Assembly (NCBI GenBank): GCA_902786725.1
Contig: CADADP010000019.1
Span: 1-40,673, forward strand
From: an uncultured Bacteroidales bacterium
GTDB lineage: Bacteria > Bacteroidota > Bacteroidia > Bacteroidales > Muribaculaceae
Direction of reading: 5' to 3'
Length of the DNA: 40,673 nt
Shown here one piece after another: positions 24,819 to 33,220 of this stretch. Below the pieces are notes generated by a model. It had not been told where the DNA came from and searched no databases. It was given only the letters and a program-made list of their open reading frames with translations. The position numbers and the translations under genes were made by a program. The stretch's first letter is position 1. Each line of letters opens with the position of its first letter.

Positions 24819-25253
24819 ATGCTTAATAACGCTGATAAGCAATTCAATCTCGATGTCCGGTATCTGCGCATGGCGCAAATATGGGCCGAAAATTCCTATT
24901 GTCATCGCCGGCGCGTTGGAGCGCTTTTGGTTAAGGACAAAATGATTATCTCCGACGGGTATAATGGAACTCCCGCCGGATTTCGCAATATCTGTGAGGA
25001 CGAAAACGATGTCACTTATCCTTACGTGCTACATGCCGAGGCTAACGCCATTACTAAAGTGGCAAAAAGTAACAATAGCAGCGACGGCGCCACGCTCTAT
25101 GTCACCACATCCCCGTGCATCGAATGTGCCAAGCTGATTATTCAGGCTGGTATTAAGCGAGTCGTCTTCGCACAAATCTATCGTTTCCACGATGGTATCG
25201 ACTTGCTCAAACTTGCCGGTATCGAATGTGTCCAAATACCCGATGCTATATGA
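24819..25253 (+). CDS. Deoxycytidylate (dCMP) deaminase family protein
   Basis: Deaminates dCMP to dUMP for dTTP synthesis; 144 aa. The zinc-dependent cytidine deaminase motif is complete: H72-A-E74 and C100-I-E-C103. The SDGYNGTPAGF segment (about 45-55) is the substrate-binding signature of the dCMP branch. It is the first gene of a five-gene operon; its TGA overlaps the start of the S41 protease gene (ATGA). Confidence 0.92.
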   Translation: MLNNADKQFNLDVRYLRMAQIWAENSYCHRRRVGALLVKDKMIISDGYNGTPAGFRNICEDENDVTYPYVLHAEANAITKVAKSNNSSDGATLYVTTSPCIECAKLIIQAGIKRVVFAQIYRFHDGIDLLKLAGIECVQIPDAI

Positions 25254-26878
25254 ACACTAATAACAAGCCTCATCACATCTGGACGCCTCTTGCCATCGCC
25301 TTCTCTGTGGTCATCGGCATTATTGTTGGTAATCAGTTCGCCAATCAGCGCACCACTTCAGTCTATGACCGTAAGCTGAACACAATTCTCAATATGGTCG
25401 CCGACAACTACGTGGACACTATAACCATCAACGACCTCATCGAGCGCTCTATACCCGAGATTCTCAGCAATCTCGACCCGCACACCACTTATTTCACTGC
25501 GAATGACCTTAAGCAGGCCAACGAAGAACTTAATGGCAGCTTTAGCGGTATCGGCATCTCTTTCCAGATTATTAACGACACCGTATCTGTCATTGAAGTT
25601 ATCCCTGGCGGTCCGGCCGAGAAAGTTGGCATTTTGGCTGGTGACCGCATTGTCTCGGTCAACGACACATCCTTTGTCAATACCAAAATATCTTCTAACC
25701 AGGTAAAGGAAAAGTTGCGCGGCGAAAAAGATTCCATCGTAAAATTAGGAGTCAAACGTGCCACATCGCACAAAACTCTATTCTTCAATGTCAAGCGTGG
25801 CGACATCCCCGTAAAGTCGGTTGATGCGGCCTACCTTATCGACGAGAAGACCAAGACCGGATACGTCAAGGTTAATCAGTTTGGACGAACCACCTACGAC
25901 GAGTTCATCACCGCCCTGTCGCAACTCAAGCAAAACGGAGCGGATAAATTCATTATCGACCTTCGTGGCAACGGCGGCGGCTACATGGAAATGGCTGTTC
26001 TTATGGTCAATGAATTCCTTCCTTCCGACCGACTTATCGTTTACACTCATGGACGTGAGAAACGCGACGACTCACAAATCTGGAGCGACGGCAATGGCAC
26101 TTTCATCAACAACGAAGTCGTGGTTCTTATCGACGAATTCTCCGCCAGCGCAAGCGAAATATTTGCCGGGGCTATTCAGGACAACGACCGTGGACTCATC
26201 ATCGGATGCCGATCCTTCGGCAAAGGTCTTGTTCAGCGACAGATGCTTCTGCCCGATAGCAGCGCCATTCGCATGACAATAGCCCGATATTACACACCTT
26301 CAGGACGTTGCATTCAGAAGGACTACACTAAAGGTGGCAAAGCCTACGAACAAGAGCTACTCGGACGATACAGCAACGGCGAACTTTTCAGCCGCGATAG
26401 CATTAAGGTGGATAACGACAAAATCTTCACCACTTCTCACGGACGACGGGTCTATGGCGGTGGTGGCATCATACCTGATATTTTTGTACCCAAGGACACT
26501 ACTGGCATCTCTTCTTATTATATCGCTGTCATTAATGCCGGCCTTATCCAGCAATTTGCCTTCAAGTACGTGGATATCAATCGCAAAGCCCTGGCTTCGC
26601 TCACCGACTACAAGCACTTCCTGCGACGCTTGCCGTCCGACGACAGCCTACTCAACGACTTCGTTAATTTTGCGGCAGATAAAGGCGTGCCGGCCAGATG
26701 GTACTACATCAACATCTCTCGTCACGTACTTCTTTCCGAAATCAAAGCGCTTATCGCGCGCGACATCTTCGGTATCGATGCCTACTACCCAATCCTTAAC
26801 AGGTACGACTCTACCGTTAATGAAGCGATCAAGGCAATTCGCAAGCACAAATCCGAATTCCCCATTACCGAACTGTGA
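25250..26878 (+). CDS. S41 family C-terminal processing peptidase
   Basis: A membrane-anchored serine protease of the CtpA/Prc group, 542 aa. I start at 25250 rather than 25226 because the ATG overlaps the upstream stop in ATGA and leads into an N-terminal anchor (about residues 10-30, PLAIAFSVVIGIIVGN). A PDZ domain spans about 95-185 (GSFSGIGISF, GGPAEKVGILAGDRI). The catalytic dyad is predicted as the Ser near 300 in SASASEIFAGA and K325 in RSFGKGLVQ. The chain continues about 210 residues beyond the dyad, a length common in Bacteroidetes. It probably trims C-termini of periplasmic or envelope proteins. The next gene starts inside its stop codon. Confidence 0.93.
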   Translation: MNTNNKPHHIWTPLAIAFSVVIGIIVGNQFANQRTTSVYDRKLNTILNMVADNYVDTITINDLIERSIPEILSNLDPHTTYFTANDLKQANEELNGSFSGIGISFQIINDTVSVIEVIPGGPAEKVGILAGDRIVSVNDTSFVNTKISSNQVKEKLRGEKDSIVKLGVKRATSHKTLFFNVKRGDIPVKSVDAAYLIDEKTKTGYVKVNQFGRTTYDEFITALSQLKQNGADKFIIDLRGNGGGYMEMAVLMVNEFLPSDRLIVYTHGREKRDDSQIWSDGNGTFINNEVVVLIDEFSASASEIFAGAIQDNDRGLIIGCRSFGKGLVQRQMLLPDSSAIRMTIARYYTPSGRCIQKDYTKGGKAYEQELLGRYSNGELFSRDSIKVDNDKIFTTSHGRRVYGGGGIIPDIFVPKDTTGISSYYIAVINAGLIQQFAFKYVDINRKALASLTDYKHFLRRLPSDDSLLNDFVNFAADKGVPARWYYINISRHVLLSEIKALIARDIFGIDAYYPILNRYDSTVNEAIKAIRKHKSEFPITEL

Positions 26879-27426
26879 ACAGCAAAGCTCAAATAAGGCA
26901 ACTTGTCAAGTTTCGCACTCAAAGTCTCTCTCTGACCGAAATTCATTCGCAGTCGGTAGCGGTGTTCAATCGTCTTTGTGTGGAACATTGGTTCCGAAAC
27001 GCTCGGAATATGCTTTTTTACTACTCAATGAACACAGAACTGCCCACCATTCCGTTTATTCACATGCTTGCCGGGCAAAAGCGCATCTTCTTGCCGCGCA
27101 TTTCCGGAGATTCGCTCGTGGTGGTCCCCTTCTCCGGACAGTTTCAGTGCCATCCGCGCTATCACATTCTTGAACCTGTCGGAGAGCCCACAACCGATTT
27201 GGCAATTATCGATGTGGCAATAATACCTGGACTGGCTTTTGACCAGCGCGGACACCGTTTGGGGCACGGCGGAGGATATTACGACCGGTTCCTTCCGCTA
27301 CTTCAAGCGCTCAAGGTGGGCATTGCTTTCGATTGCCAGCTCCTGCCCGATTTACCGGTATGCCCTCACGATGTTTCAATGAACTTTGTTGTCACGCCTT
27401 CCCATTTCTTTCATTGCGACTTTTAA
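26875..27426 (+). CDS. 5-formyltetrahydrofolate cyclo-ligase
   Basis: Converts 5-formyl-THF to 5,10-methenyl-THF with ATP, returning stored folate to the one-carbon pool; 183 aa. Family signature: PGLAFDQRGHRLGHGGGYYDRF near residues 118-140. The start is GTG at 26875, overlapping the TGA of the S41 gene in GTGA; no ATG nearby would retain the N-terminal KAQIRQLVKFR helix, so translational coupling is likely. The hemerythrin-like gene follows after 11 bases. Confidence 0.92.
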   Translation: MNSKAQIRQLVKFRTQSLSLTEIHSQSVAVFNRLCVEHWFRNARNMLFYYSMNTELPTIPFIHMLAGQKRIFLPRISGDSLVVVPFSGQFQCHPRYHILEPVGEPTTDLAIIDVAIIPGLAFDQRGHRLGHGGGYYDRFLPLLQALKVGIAFDCQLLPDLPVCPHDVSMNFVVTPSHFFHCDF

Positions 27427-27437
27427 TCTTAATTATC

Positions 27438-28121
27438 ATGACTCTTATAACCCCGGAATCAAAACTATCTCAAGTAATCCTGTCCAACGAACCGTCTATA
27501 GTCACCGTAATCAACCGGTTCGGCATCTCACTGGGCGTGGGCGACGCATCCATCGCCGAGATTTGCGCTCAGCGCAACATCGACAAGGACTTCTTCACCG
27601 CCATCCTCAACACCTACACCAACGAGGACTATTTCCCTCAGCGAATCCTCTCTTCGTCCAATATTCACACGCTCATTAATTACCTCTTCAGTACCAACGC
27701 CTATTACGAGCACTTCCTTCTTCCCAACGTGGAACGCCACTTCAATCTGCTCGTTAGCCGCGCTAAAGAACCTAATGGCAATATCGCGCTTATGCTGCAA
27801 TTCTTCAATGAGGTTCAGCAAGAAATCGCTTCTCGAATTCACAACGACCGGACATCTCTTTTCCCTGCCATTATGGCAGGAAATGCACATTGCGCAACAC
27901 CGCAGCAGTTGATGGATATCGATGCTAATATCGAGGACAAAATCAGCGACCTTGTAAATATGCTTGTTGTGCATTTCTCAGGTGATTACGACCAAAACCT
28001 CGGGCTCGCTGTCTATATAACTATTCATAATCTCAAAAAGGATATCAACAACGACAATCGCATTCGCAAGCGCATTCTTTATCCACTTTACCTCTCCAAC
28101 AACCGGACTACAGCCGAATGA
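27438..28121 (+). CDS. ScdA/RIC-like hemerythrin-domain protein with degraded ligands
   Basis: A 227-aa protein. I start it at ATG 27438, since the longer frame overlaps the upstream gene by about 90 bases. Residues about 8-70 (SKLSQVILSNEPSIVTVINRFGISLGVG) resemble the DUF542 domain of ScdA/YtfE iron-sulfur repair proteins but lack its Cys pair. Residues about 75-220 are a four-helix bundle with hemerythrin-like order (YYEHFLLPNVERHF, EIASRIHNDRTSLFPAI, LVVHFSGDYDQN, ITIHNLKKDINNDNRIRKRILYPLY). Several His remain, but the HxxxE and second HxxxD ligand sets look incomplete. A nitrosative/oxidative sensing role is inferred only. It overlaps the LuxR-type gene by four bases. Confidence 0.72.
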   Translation: MTLITPESKLSQVILSNEPSIVTVINRFGISLGVGDASIAEICAQRNIDKDFFTAILNTYTNEDYFPQRILSSSNIHTLINYLFSTNAYYEHFLLPNVERHFNLLVSRAKEPNGNIALMLQFFNEVQQEIASRIHNDRTSLFPAIMAGNAHCATPQQLMDIDANIEDKISDLVNMLVVHFSGDYDQNLGLAVYITIHNLKKDINNDNRIRKRILYPLYLSNNRTTAE

Positions 28122-28657
28122 AACCATCTGTCATCATAGTAGCATGCGATATGCTTTTGGCCACAGGTCTAAAGCGTCTCATCCAAGACGCTTTCTCTCT
28201 CTCTCCACGCATAATCGATGACATTTCAAAGCCCATGCTACTCGATGATTTCGACCACATTATCACTACCCCCGATGATTTCGTTGCAAACCTCTCGCTT
28301 CTTCTTCCGCGCAAAGCGCAGTGCATCATCTTCTCATACTCTCCATTAGGGGCCGACGGAATCCGTTTCATACCTCGCACCGCACCCGAATCTGTAATTA
28401 TCAATCAACTCCGCGATTACATTCTTACGCCCAAAAAGCCCCAAGCGCAAAAGAACGCCCTCTCTATGCGTGAAATCGATGTGCTTAGGCTCGTCGCTTC
28501 TGGTTTGACCAACAAGGAAATTGCCGATGCTCTTTGCATTAGCGTCAACACCGTGCTTACTCACCGCAAAAACATCTCTGCCAAACTGGGCATCAAAAGC
28601 GTTTCCGGCCTCAGCCTATATGCTATGATGAACGGCATAATCCACCCATACCACTAA
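28118..28657 (+). CDS. LuxR/NarL-type transcriptional regulator with degenerate receiver
   Basis: A 179-aa protein. The C-terminal helix-turn-helix is clear (about residues 108-170, LSMREIDVLRLVASGLTNKEIADALCISVNTVLTHRKNI), as in NarL/FixJ regulators. The N-terminal ~100 residues have the length and beta-alpha rhythm of a receiver domain, but I cannot find the acidic pair plus phospho-acceptor Asp and Lys pattern. It is therefore probably not controlled by phosphorylation. Its start overlaps the stop of the hemerythrin-like gene (ATGA), suggesting a sensor/regulator pair. It is the last gene of the operon. Confidence 0.88.
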   Translation: MKPSVIIVACDMLLATGLKRLIQDAFSLSPRIIDDISKPMLLDDFDHIITTPDDFVANLSLLLPRKAQCIIFSYSPLGADGIRFIPRTAPESVIINQLRDYILTPKKPQAQKNALSMREIDVLRLVASGLTNKEIADALCISVNTVLTHRKNISAKLGIKSVSGLSLYAMMNGIIHPYH

Positions 28658-28695
28658 CATCACTCGTCACATCTTTTCTTCGTGGCAACCCATAC

Positions 28696-28734
28696 AAAAA
28701 AATGACTCACTGCCACACATCGTGTAACAGTGAG
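28696..28734 (-). terminator. Terminator of the glycogen operon, possibly bidirectional
   Basis: CTCACTG (28706-28712) pairs with CAGTGAG (28728-28734), with an inner ACAC/GTGT stem. On the minus strand a run of seven T follows (28702-28696). The same hairpin lies 49 bases after the LuxR-type gene on the plus strand. Confidence 0.85.
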
Positions 28735-28758
28735 CCTTAATATCACGTCTCTGATAGG

Positions 28759-31314
28759 TTAAATCCATTTCATATAAGCGAAGTCCTGACGGTGCGGAAG
28801 CTGGTCGTTCCATGGATACACGCGGAATGCGTACCTGAACACACCGGCGTTCTTCATGCGCGTTGTCAAGTGGTAGGTCAGTACATTGCCGTCTTCAGCC
28901 ACTACGTTCAGCGGGAACTTGCTGTGGTACTTAACCTCGCCGTCTATCTCCTGGTATATCACCATTTCCACGCCCAGGCTCTTGCCCAATCCTGCGGTAT
29001 CCACCTTCACTGTCACGTCAAACGACTCGCCATAGTCTATCGTGTGATTCAGTGCCTCCGACACTTTCACGTCCAGACCCTTCACATCGTCCCAGTGCTT
29101 AACCACATTCTCTTTCCAGTCCACTATCTTCTTGGCCAAAGCGTAGTCGTTGGCACGCAGTTTCGCGCTTCTGGCAGCCTCGGGTGCATAGAACCTCTCT
29201 ATATAGTCGCGAAGCATACGCGACATCGTATAGTGCGGAGCGATGTGAGCAATCGAGTTCTTTATATACTGTATCCACTCGGGCGAGTACCCCTTTGAGT
29301 TCTTTGCGAAATACAGCGGAATAATCTCATTCTCCAGCATCGAGTAGATAGTGGCTGCGTCAAGCTTATCTTGCTGGCTCTGGTCAGTATAGGTGCGTTT
29401 AGCCGTAAGTGCCCAGCCTGCGCCCTCGCGATAGCCCTCATACCACCAGCCATCAAGCACCGAGAAGTTAAGCAGTCCGTTCATCTCGGCCTTCTCTCCA
29501 CTTGTGCCCGATGCCTCCAGCGGACGGGTCGGGGTGTTAAGCCAGATATCCACACCTGTTATCAAGCGCTTCGACACTGCCATGTCATAATTCTCCAGGA
29601 ATATAATCTTACCCAAGAACTCGGGCATCTTCGAAATCTCCACAATTCGCTTTATCAAGTCCTGACCGGCGCCGTCGGCCGGGTGTGCCTTACCTGCATA
29701 GATAAATTGTACCGGGAACTTCTCATTGTTCACTATCCGGGACAGGCGCTCCAAGTCTGTAAACAGCAGGTGTGCGCGCTTGTATGTCGCAAATCGGCGG
29801 GCGAAACCTATCAGAAGTGCGTTCGGGTTAATCTTATCCACTATCGACATTATGCGGGCGGGGTCTCCCTGATTCTTTAGCCATGTTTCACTGAAGTCGC
29901 GCTTCACAAACTTTATGAACTTGTTCTTCAGTGTCAGTCGCATCTTCCATATCTCAGCGTCATCCACCTTCAATATCGGAGCCCACACTTTCTCGTCTTC
30001 CTGATGATCCAAATAGTCCGGACCAAACAAGTTCTTATAGAACTCTTTCCATTCCGAAGCTGCCCACGTTGGCATGTGCACTCCATTTGTCACATAACCC
30101 ACGTGCGATTCCTCAGGCGCATAGCCTTTCCAGATGCCCTGGAACATCTTCTTCGACACCTCGCCGTGCAACCAGCTCACACCATTCGACTCTTGCGTGG
30201 TGTTCAGCGCAAACACGCTCATCGAGAAACGCTCATTGGTGTTGGGGTTCTCACGACCCATATTCATCAGATCATCCCACGAAATACCCAGCTTTGCGGG
30301 ATATTCATTCATATATTTACCGAACAGGTCTGCGTCAAAGTAGTCATGACCTGCCGGAACCGGAGTGTGAACAGTGTAGAGCGACGATGCGCGCACCACT
30401 TCCAGCGCCTGATTGAATGTCAACCCCTCCACTTGCACATAATACGCAAGGCGCTCCAGATTCAGCAGCGCGGCATGGCCCTCATTGCAGTGATATAACT
30501 CGGTGCGGATTCCAAGCTGGCGCAACATCAGTATGCCGCCTATTCCCAGCAGATACTCCTGTTTTATGCGGTTTTCCCAGTCGCCACCGTAGAGCTGATG
30601 CGTAATCGAGCGGTCGTAGTCGCTGTTCAGGTCCATGTCGGTGTCGAGCAGATACAGCTTCATGCGACCCACATTCACACGCCACACGTTTGCATAGATT
30701 ACACGGCCGGGATAGGGAACCTCCACCACCATCTGCTTGCCGTCCGGTTCCACCACCGGCTCTATTGGCAACTGGTTAAAGTTCTGCGGCTCATATTTGG
30801 CAATCTGCTGCCCGTCCATCGACAGCGTCTGAGTAAAGTACCCGTAGCGATACAGGAAACCCACTGCCGTCATGTTTATCCGGCGGTCACTCGCCTCCTT
30901 TATGTAGTCGCCGGCAAGTATGCCCAGACCGCCCGAATATATCTTTAGAGCATTACACAAGCCATATTCCATACTGAAGTACGACACCGACGGAATATCG
31001 CTTCGCATCGGCTCAGCCATATATTTCTTGAACGAGTCATACACGCTATCCACACGCTGCATCATCTTCTCATCGTTCAGTATCTCCTCCAGACGCGACG
31101 ACGATATCAGCTGAAGCAGCATCACCGGATTCTCGCCGGTCGAACGCCACAAGTCGCGGTCAAGGTCATGGAACAGGGTCTTTCCTTCGCTGTTCCAAAC
31201 CCACCACAGGTTCTTCGACAGCTCGTCTAGCTTCTTCAGGCGCTCGGGCAGAGCCGATTTCACCGTTACGTTATGCCAGTTGGGCACATTTGTGTTACTT
31301 ACTTGTATTTTCAT
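28759..31314 (-). CDS. glgP: Glycogen/alpha-glucan phosphorylase (GT35)
   Basis: Releases glucose 1-phosphate from glycogen by phosphorolysis with pyridoxal phosphate; 851 aa. The PLP-attachment segment is [14 protein letters not shown], placing the Schiff-base Lys at K608. Other family features are [25 protein letters not shown] (about residues 108-130), HCNEGHAA and [13 protein letters not shown]. It belongs to the shorter alpha-glucan phosphorylase branch with an N-terminal domain of ~100 residues, not the animal/GlgP-Eco form. It starts 18 bases after the glycogen synthase stop, so synthesis and breakdown enzymes share one transcript. Confidence 0.95.
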   Translation of the reverse strand: MKIQVSNTNVPNWHNVTVKSALPERLKKLDELSKNLWWVWNSEGKTLFHDLDRDLWRSTGENPVMLLQLISSSRLEEILNDEKMMQRVDSVYDSFKKYMAEPMRSDIPSVSYFSMEYGLCNALKIYSGGLGILAGDYIKEASDRRINMTAVGFLYRYGYFTQTLSMDGQQIAKYEPQNFNQLPIEPVVEPDGKQMVVEVPYPGRVIYANVWRVNVGRMKLYLLDTDMDLNSDYDRSITHQLYGGDWENRIKQEYLLGIGGILMLRQLGIRTELYHCNEGHAALLNLERLAYYVQVEGLTFNQALEVVRASSLYTVHTPVPAGHDYFDADLFGKYMNEYPAKLGISWDDLMNMGRENPNTNERFSMSVFALNTTQESNGVSWLHGEVSKKMFQGIWKGYAPEESHVGYVTNGVHMPTWAASEWKEFYKNLFGPDYLDHQEDEKVWAPILKVDDAEIWKMRLTLKNKFIKFVKRDFSETWLKNQGDPARIMSIVDKINPNALLIGFARRFATYKRAHLLFTDLERLSRIVNNEKFPVQFIYAGKAHPADGAGQDLIKRIVEISKMPEFLGKIIFLENYDMAVSKRLITGVDIWLNTPTRPLEASGTSGEKAEMNGLLNFSVLDGWWYEGYREGAGWALTAKRTYTDQSQQDKLDAATIYSMLENEIIPLYFAKNSKGYSPEWIQYIKNSIAHIAPHYTMSRMLRDYIERFYAPEAARSAKLRANDYALAKKIVDWKENVVKHWDDVKGLDVKVSEALNHTIDYGESFDVTVKVDTAGLGKSLGVEMVIYQEIDGEVKYHSKFPLNVVAEDGNVLTYHLTTRMKNAGVFRYAFRVYPWNDQLPHRQDFAYMKWI

Positions 31315-31332
31315 AACTTATCTTAATTGATT

Positions 31333-32979
31333 TTATTTTTCTGTTTTATTCGGTTTTCTCTTGTCCTTATTTATTATTGCCTCATTATATGCGTCATAGT
31401 AGTAGGTCATAAAGTTCTCCCACGACGCGATTTGAGCTGTCTCGCGCGCCTTGCCGTTAAGTTTGCGCTTCTCGGCACTACTCTTCATGGCTATCTCCCG
31501 CGTCAGCCTAGCTATCTCGCTCACGACGTCCGCGTAGTTTGAATCGTCCCTATGCACCACCTTCACGCCACACTCTGCGGCATTTCCGCCTTTTGAACTC
31601 AGAACCCACTGCCCAAATCCGGCCAAGTCGGTCGTTATCGTTGGCACACCAAACGCTATGCTCTCAAGTGGCGTGTATCCCCACGGTTCATAATACGAGG
31701 CGAATATCGTCAGGTCCAAGCCTGGCAACAGGTCATAGTACGATTTGTTCATTATGCCGTCGTTACCGTTGAGGTACGAAGGCACATATATCACGTTCAC
31801 TCGCTCATGTTCTTCATTATTGATGCCGCTTTGGCACAACTTACACAACACACTGTCGCTCTCGCCGTTATACAATTCATGAGTTATCACATCACTTGGC
31901 AACCTGTCTCTCTGTCCACTGGCCAAGTTTGTCTTCAGGTCTTCCCTTCCGCATTTCACCCAGGCCGGAACCAGTATCAGCGCCAATATCTCGCGATTCA
32001 AGTCATTCTCTCTCCGCAATGTGTTCATCGCATCCACAAACACATCTAAACCCTTATTCCTGAATTCGCAGCGCCCCGATGTGGCCACTATCAGCGTATC
32101 ATCGCCAAACGTCTTGCCTGTCAGTGACTCTGCCACACTCAGTATCGTTCTCCGAGCGCTGCGTCTCGCGTTGGTCAGAGCCACGCCACGTGGCACAAAT
32201 TCTTGCTCAAAGGCGTTGGGTGTCACTATCGGCCTGCGTTCCAGTAGCTGCTCGCATTCGCGCGCCGTCACTTCACTCACCGTCGTAAACGCGTCGGCAT
32301 TATGCGCGGCGGCCTTTTCAAGCGAGTGCTTCGATTCCATATTCAACTCGTGCGACATTTGGTCGCCATTATAGCCTTTCAAGTAGTCGTATAGTGGTTT
32401 GCCGTTGCCGCAAATGCTGCGTCCTATGCTCGTGGCATGGGTCGTGAACACCGTCGCTATCTCAGGACACATCCACTTCACGTAGAGCAAGCCCATGCCG
32501 GTTGTCCATTCGTCAAAGTGCGCCACAACGTTGCCGCTCACGCTCTTATTCCTGCTTAGGCTCTCAATTACCATGCCACTCGCCAGCCCAAACGCGCACG
32601 CCTCGTCATAGTCGCCGTAGGCATGTAGTGAATCCACTCCATACATCTCCCACATCCGGCCATACATCTCGTCTTTTACCTTATAAACTCCGGTAAAATC
32701 CACCAGTATTGCCACTGGCGTTCCGGGCACCTGCCAGCGACCTACACGCACAGTAATACCGCACGGTAACTGCGCCGACTCGCGCCAAGCCTTCAGCAGC
32801 GTCTTCGACTCCTTAAAAAACGGCGATTCATTTTCCCCTTTCCACAGGTCTGGCCCTATGAAAATCACGTTGTCTTTATATCTTTGTGTAAGGGTGTTGG
32901 CTTTTGTCGATAGCACAGCATAGATGCCGCCCACCTTATTACATACTTCCCAACTTACTTCAAACAAAAGGTCTTTCAT
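31333..32979 (-). CDS. Glycogen synthase, GT3 (eukaryote-like) family
   Basis: Transfers glucose from a nucleotide sugar to growing glycogen; 548 aa. The N-terminus (LFEVSWEVCNKVGGIYAVLSTKA) closely follows the GT3 family of fungal and animal glycogen synthases, unlike bacterial GlgA (GT5). The C-terminal half has FASYYEPWGYTPLESIAFGVPTITTDLAGFG, the GT-B nucleotide-sugar site with the catalytic Glu. It is the first gene of the operon with glgP and has a perfect Bacteroidetes promoter 50-80 bases upstream. The sugar donor cannot be read from the sequence. Confidence 0.9.
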   Translation of the reverse strand: MKDLLFEVSWEVCNKVGGIYAVLSTKANTLTQRYKDNVIFIGPDLWKGENESPFFKESKTLLKAWRESAQLPCGITVRVGRWQVPGTPVAILVDFTGVYKVKDEMYGRMWEMYGVDSLHAYGDYDEACAFGLASGMVIESLSRNKSVSGNVVAHFDEWTTGMGLLYVKWMCPEIATVFTTHATSIGRSICGNGKPLYDYLKGYNGDQMSHELNMESKHSLEKAAAHNADAFTTVSEVTARECEQLLERRPIVTPNAFEQEFVPRGVALTNARRSARRTILSVAESLTGKTFGDDTLIVATSGRCEFRNKGLDVFVDAMNTLRRENDLNREILALILVPAWVKCGREDLKTNLASGQRDRLPSDVITHELYNGESDSVLCKLCQSGINNEEHERVNVIYVPSYLNGNDGIMNKSYYDLLPGLDLTIFASYYEPWGYTPLESIAFGVPTITTDLAGFGQWVLSSKGGNAAECGVKVVHRDDSNYADVVSEIARLTREIAMKSSAEKRKLNGKARETAQIASWENFMTYYYDAYNEAIINKDKRKPNKTEK

Positions 32980-33028
32980 AACCTGTTATTAATCAATGTG
33001 TTCGTAGAAATACTGCTATTTCAAACTG

Positions 33029-33059
33029 CAAATTTACGAAAAAAATCACACACCACAAA
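33029..33059 (-). promoter_or_regulatory. Bacteroidetes-type promoter of the glycogen operon
   Basis: On the minus strand TTTG (33059-33056), exactly 19 bases, then TAAATTTG (33036-33029), a full consensus match. The leader is about 45 bases. Confidence 0.8.
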
Positions 33060-33159
33060 CCCCTCTTTCGCACCACATTAAATTAATACAATGCAATCGT
33101 TTACCCAAACCGGCATAAACTCCATTTGGAAGTCGCTATTGACCCTCCCCTACCCGCGC

Positions 33160-33193
33160 AAAAAGTCCCGTCAGCCACAAAGCCAACGGGACT
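33160..33193 (-). terminator. Terminator of dnaK
   Basis: AGTCCCGT (33164-33171) pairs perfectly with ACGGGACT (33186-33193). On the minus strand the stem ends in TTTTT. It lies 28 bases after the dnaK stop. Confidence 0.9.
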
Positions 33194-33220
33194 CTTTATC
33201 CATGCTTATCTCGTCTGCGA

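Noticed and set aside
27333-27437. N-terminal extension of the hemerythrin-like gene
   Set aside because: It overlaps the cyclo-ligase in another frame by about 90 bases and reads as an implausible sequence before the natural ATG at 27438.
28759-32979. Long plus-strand frames across the glycogen genes
   Set aside because: All are antisense to the well-supported glgP and synthase genes.
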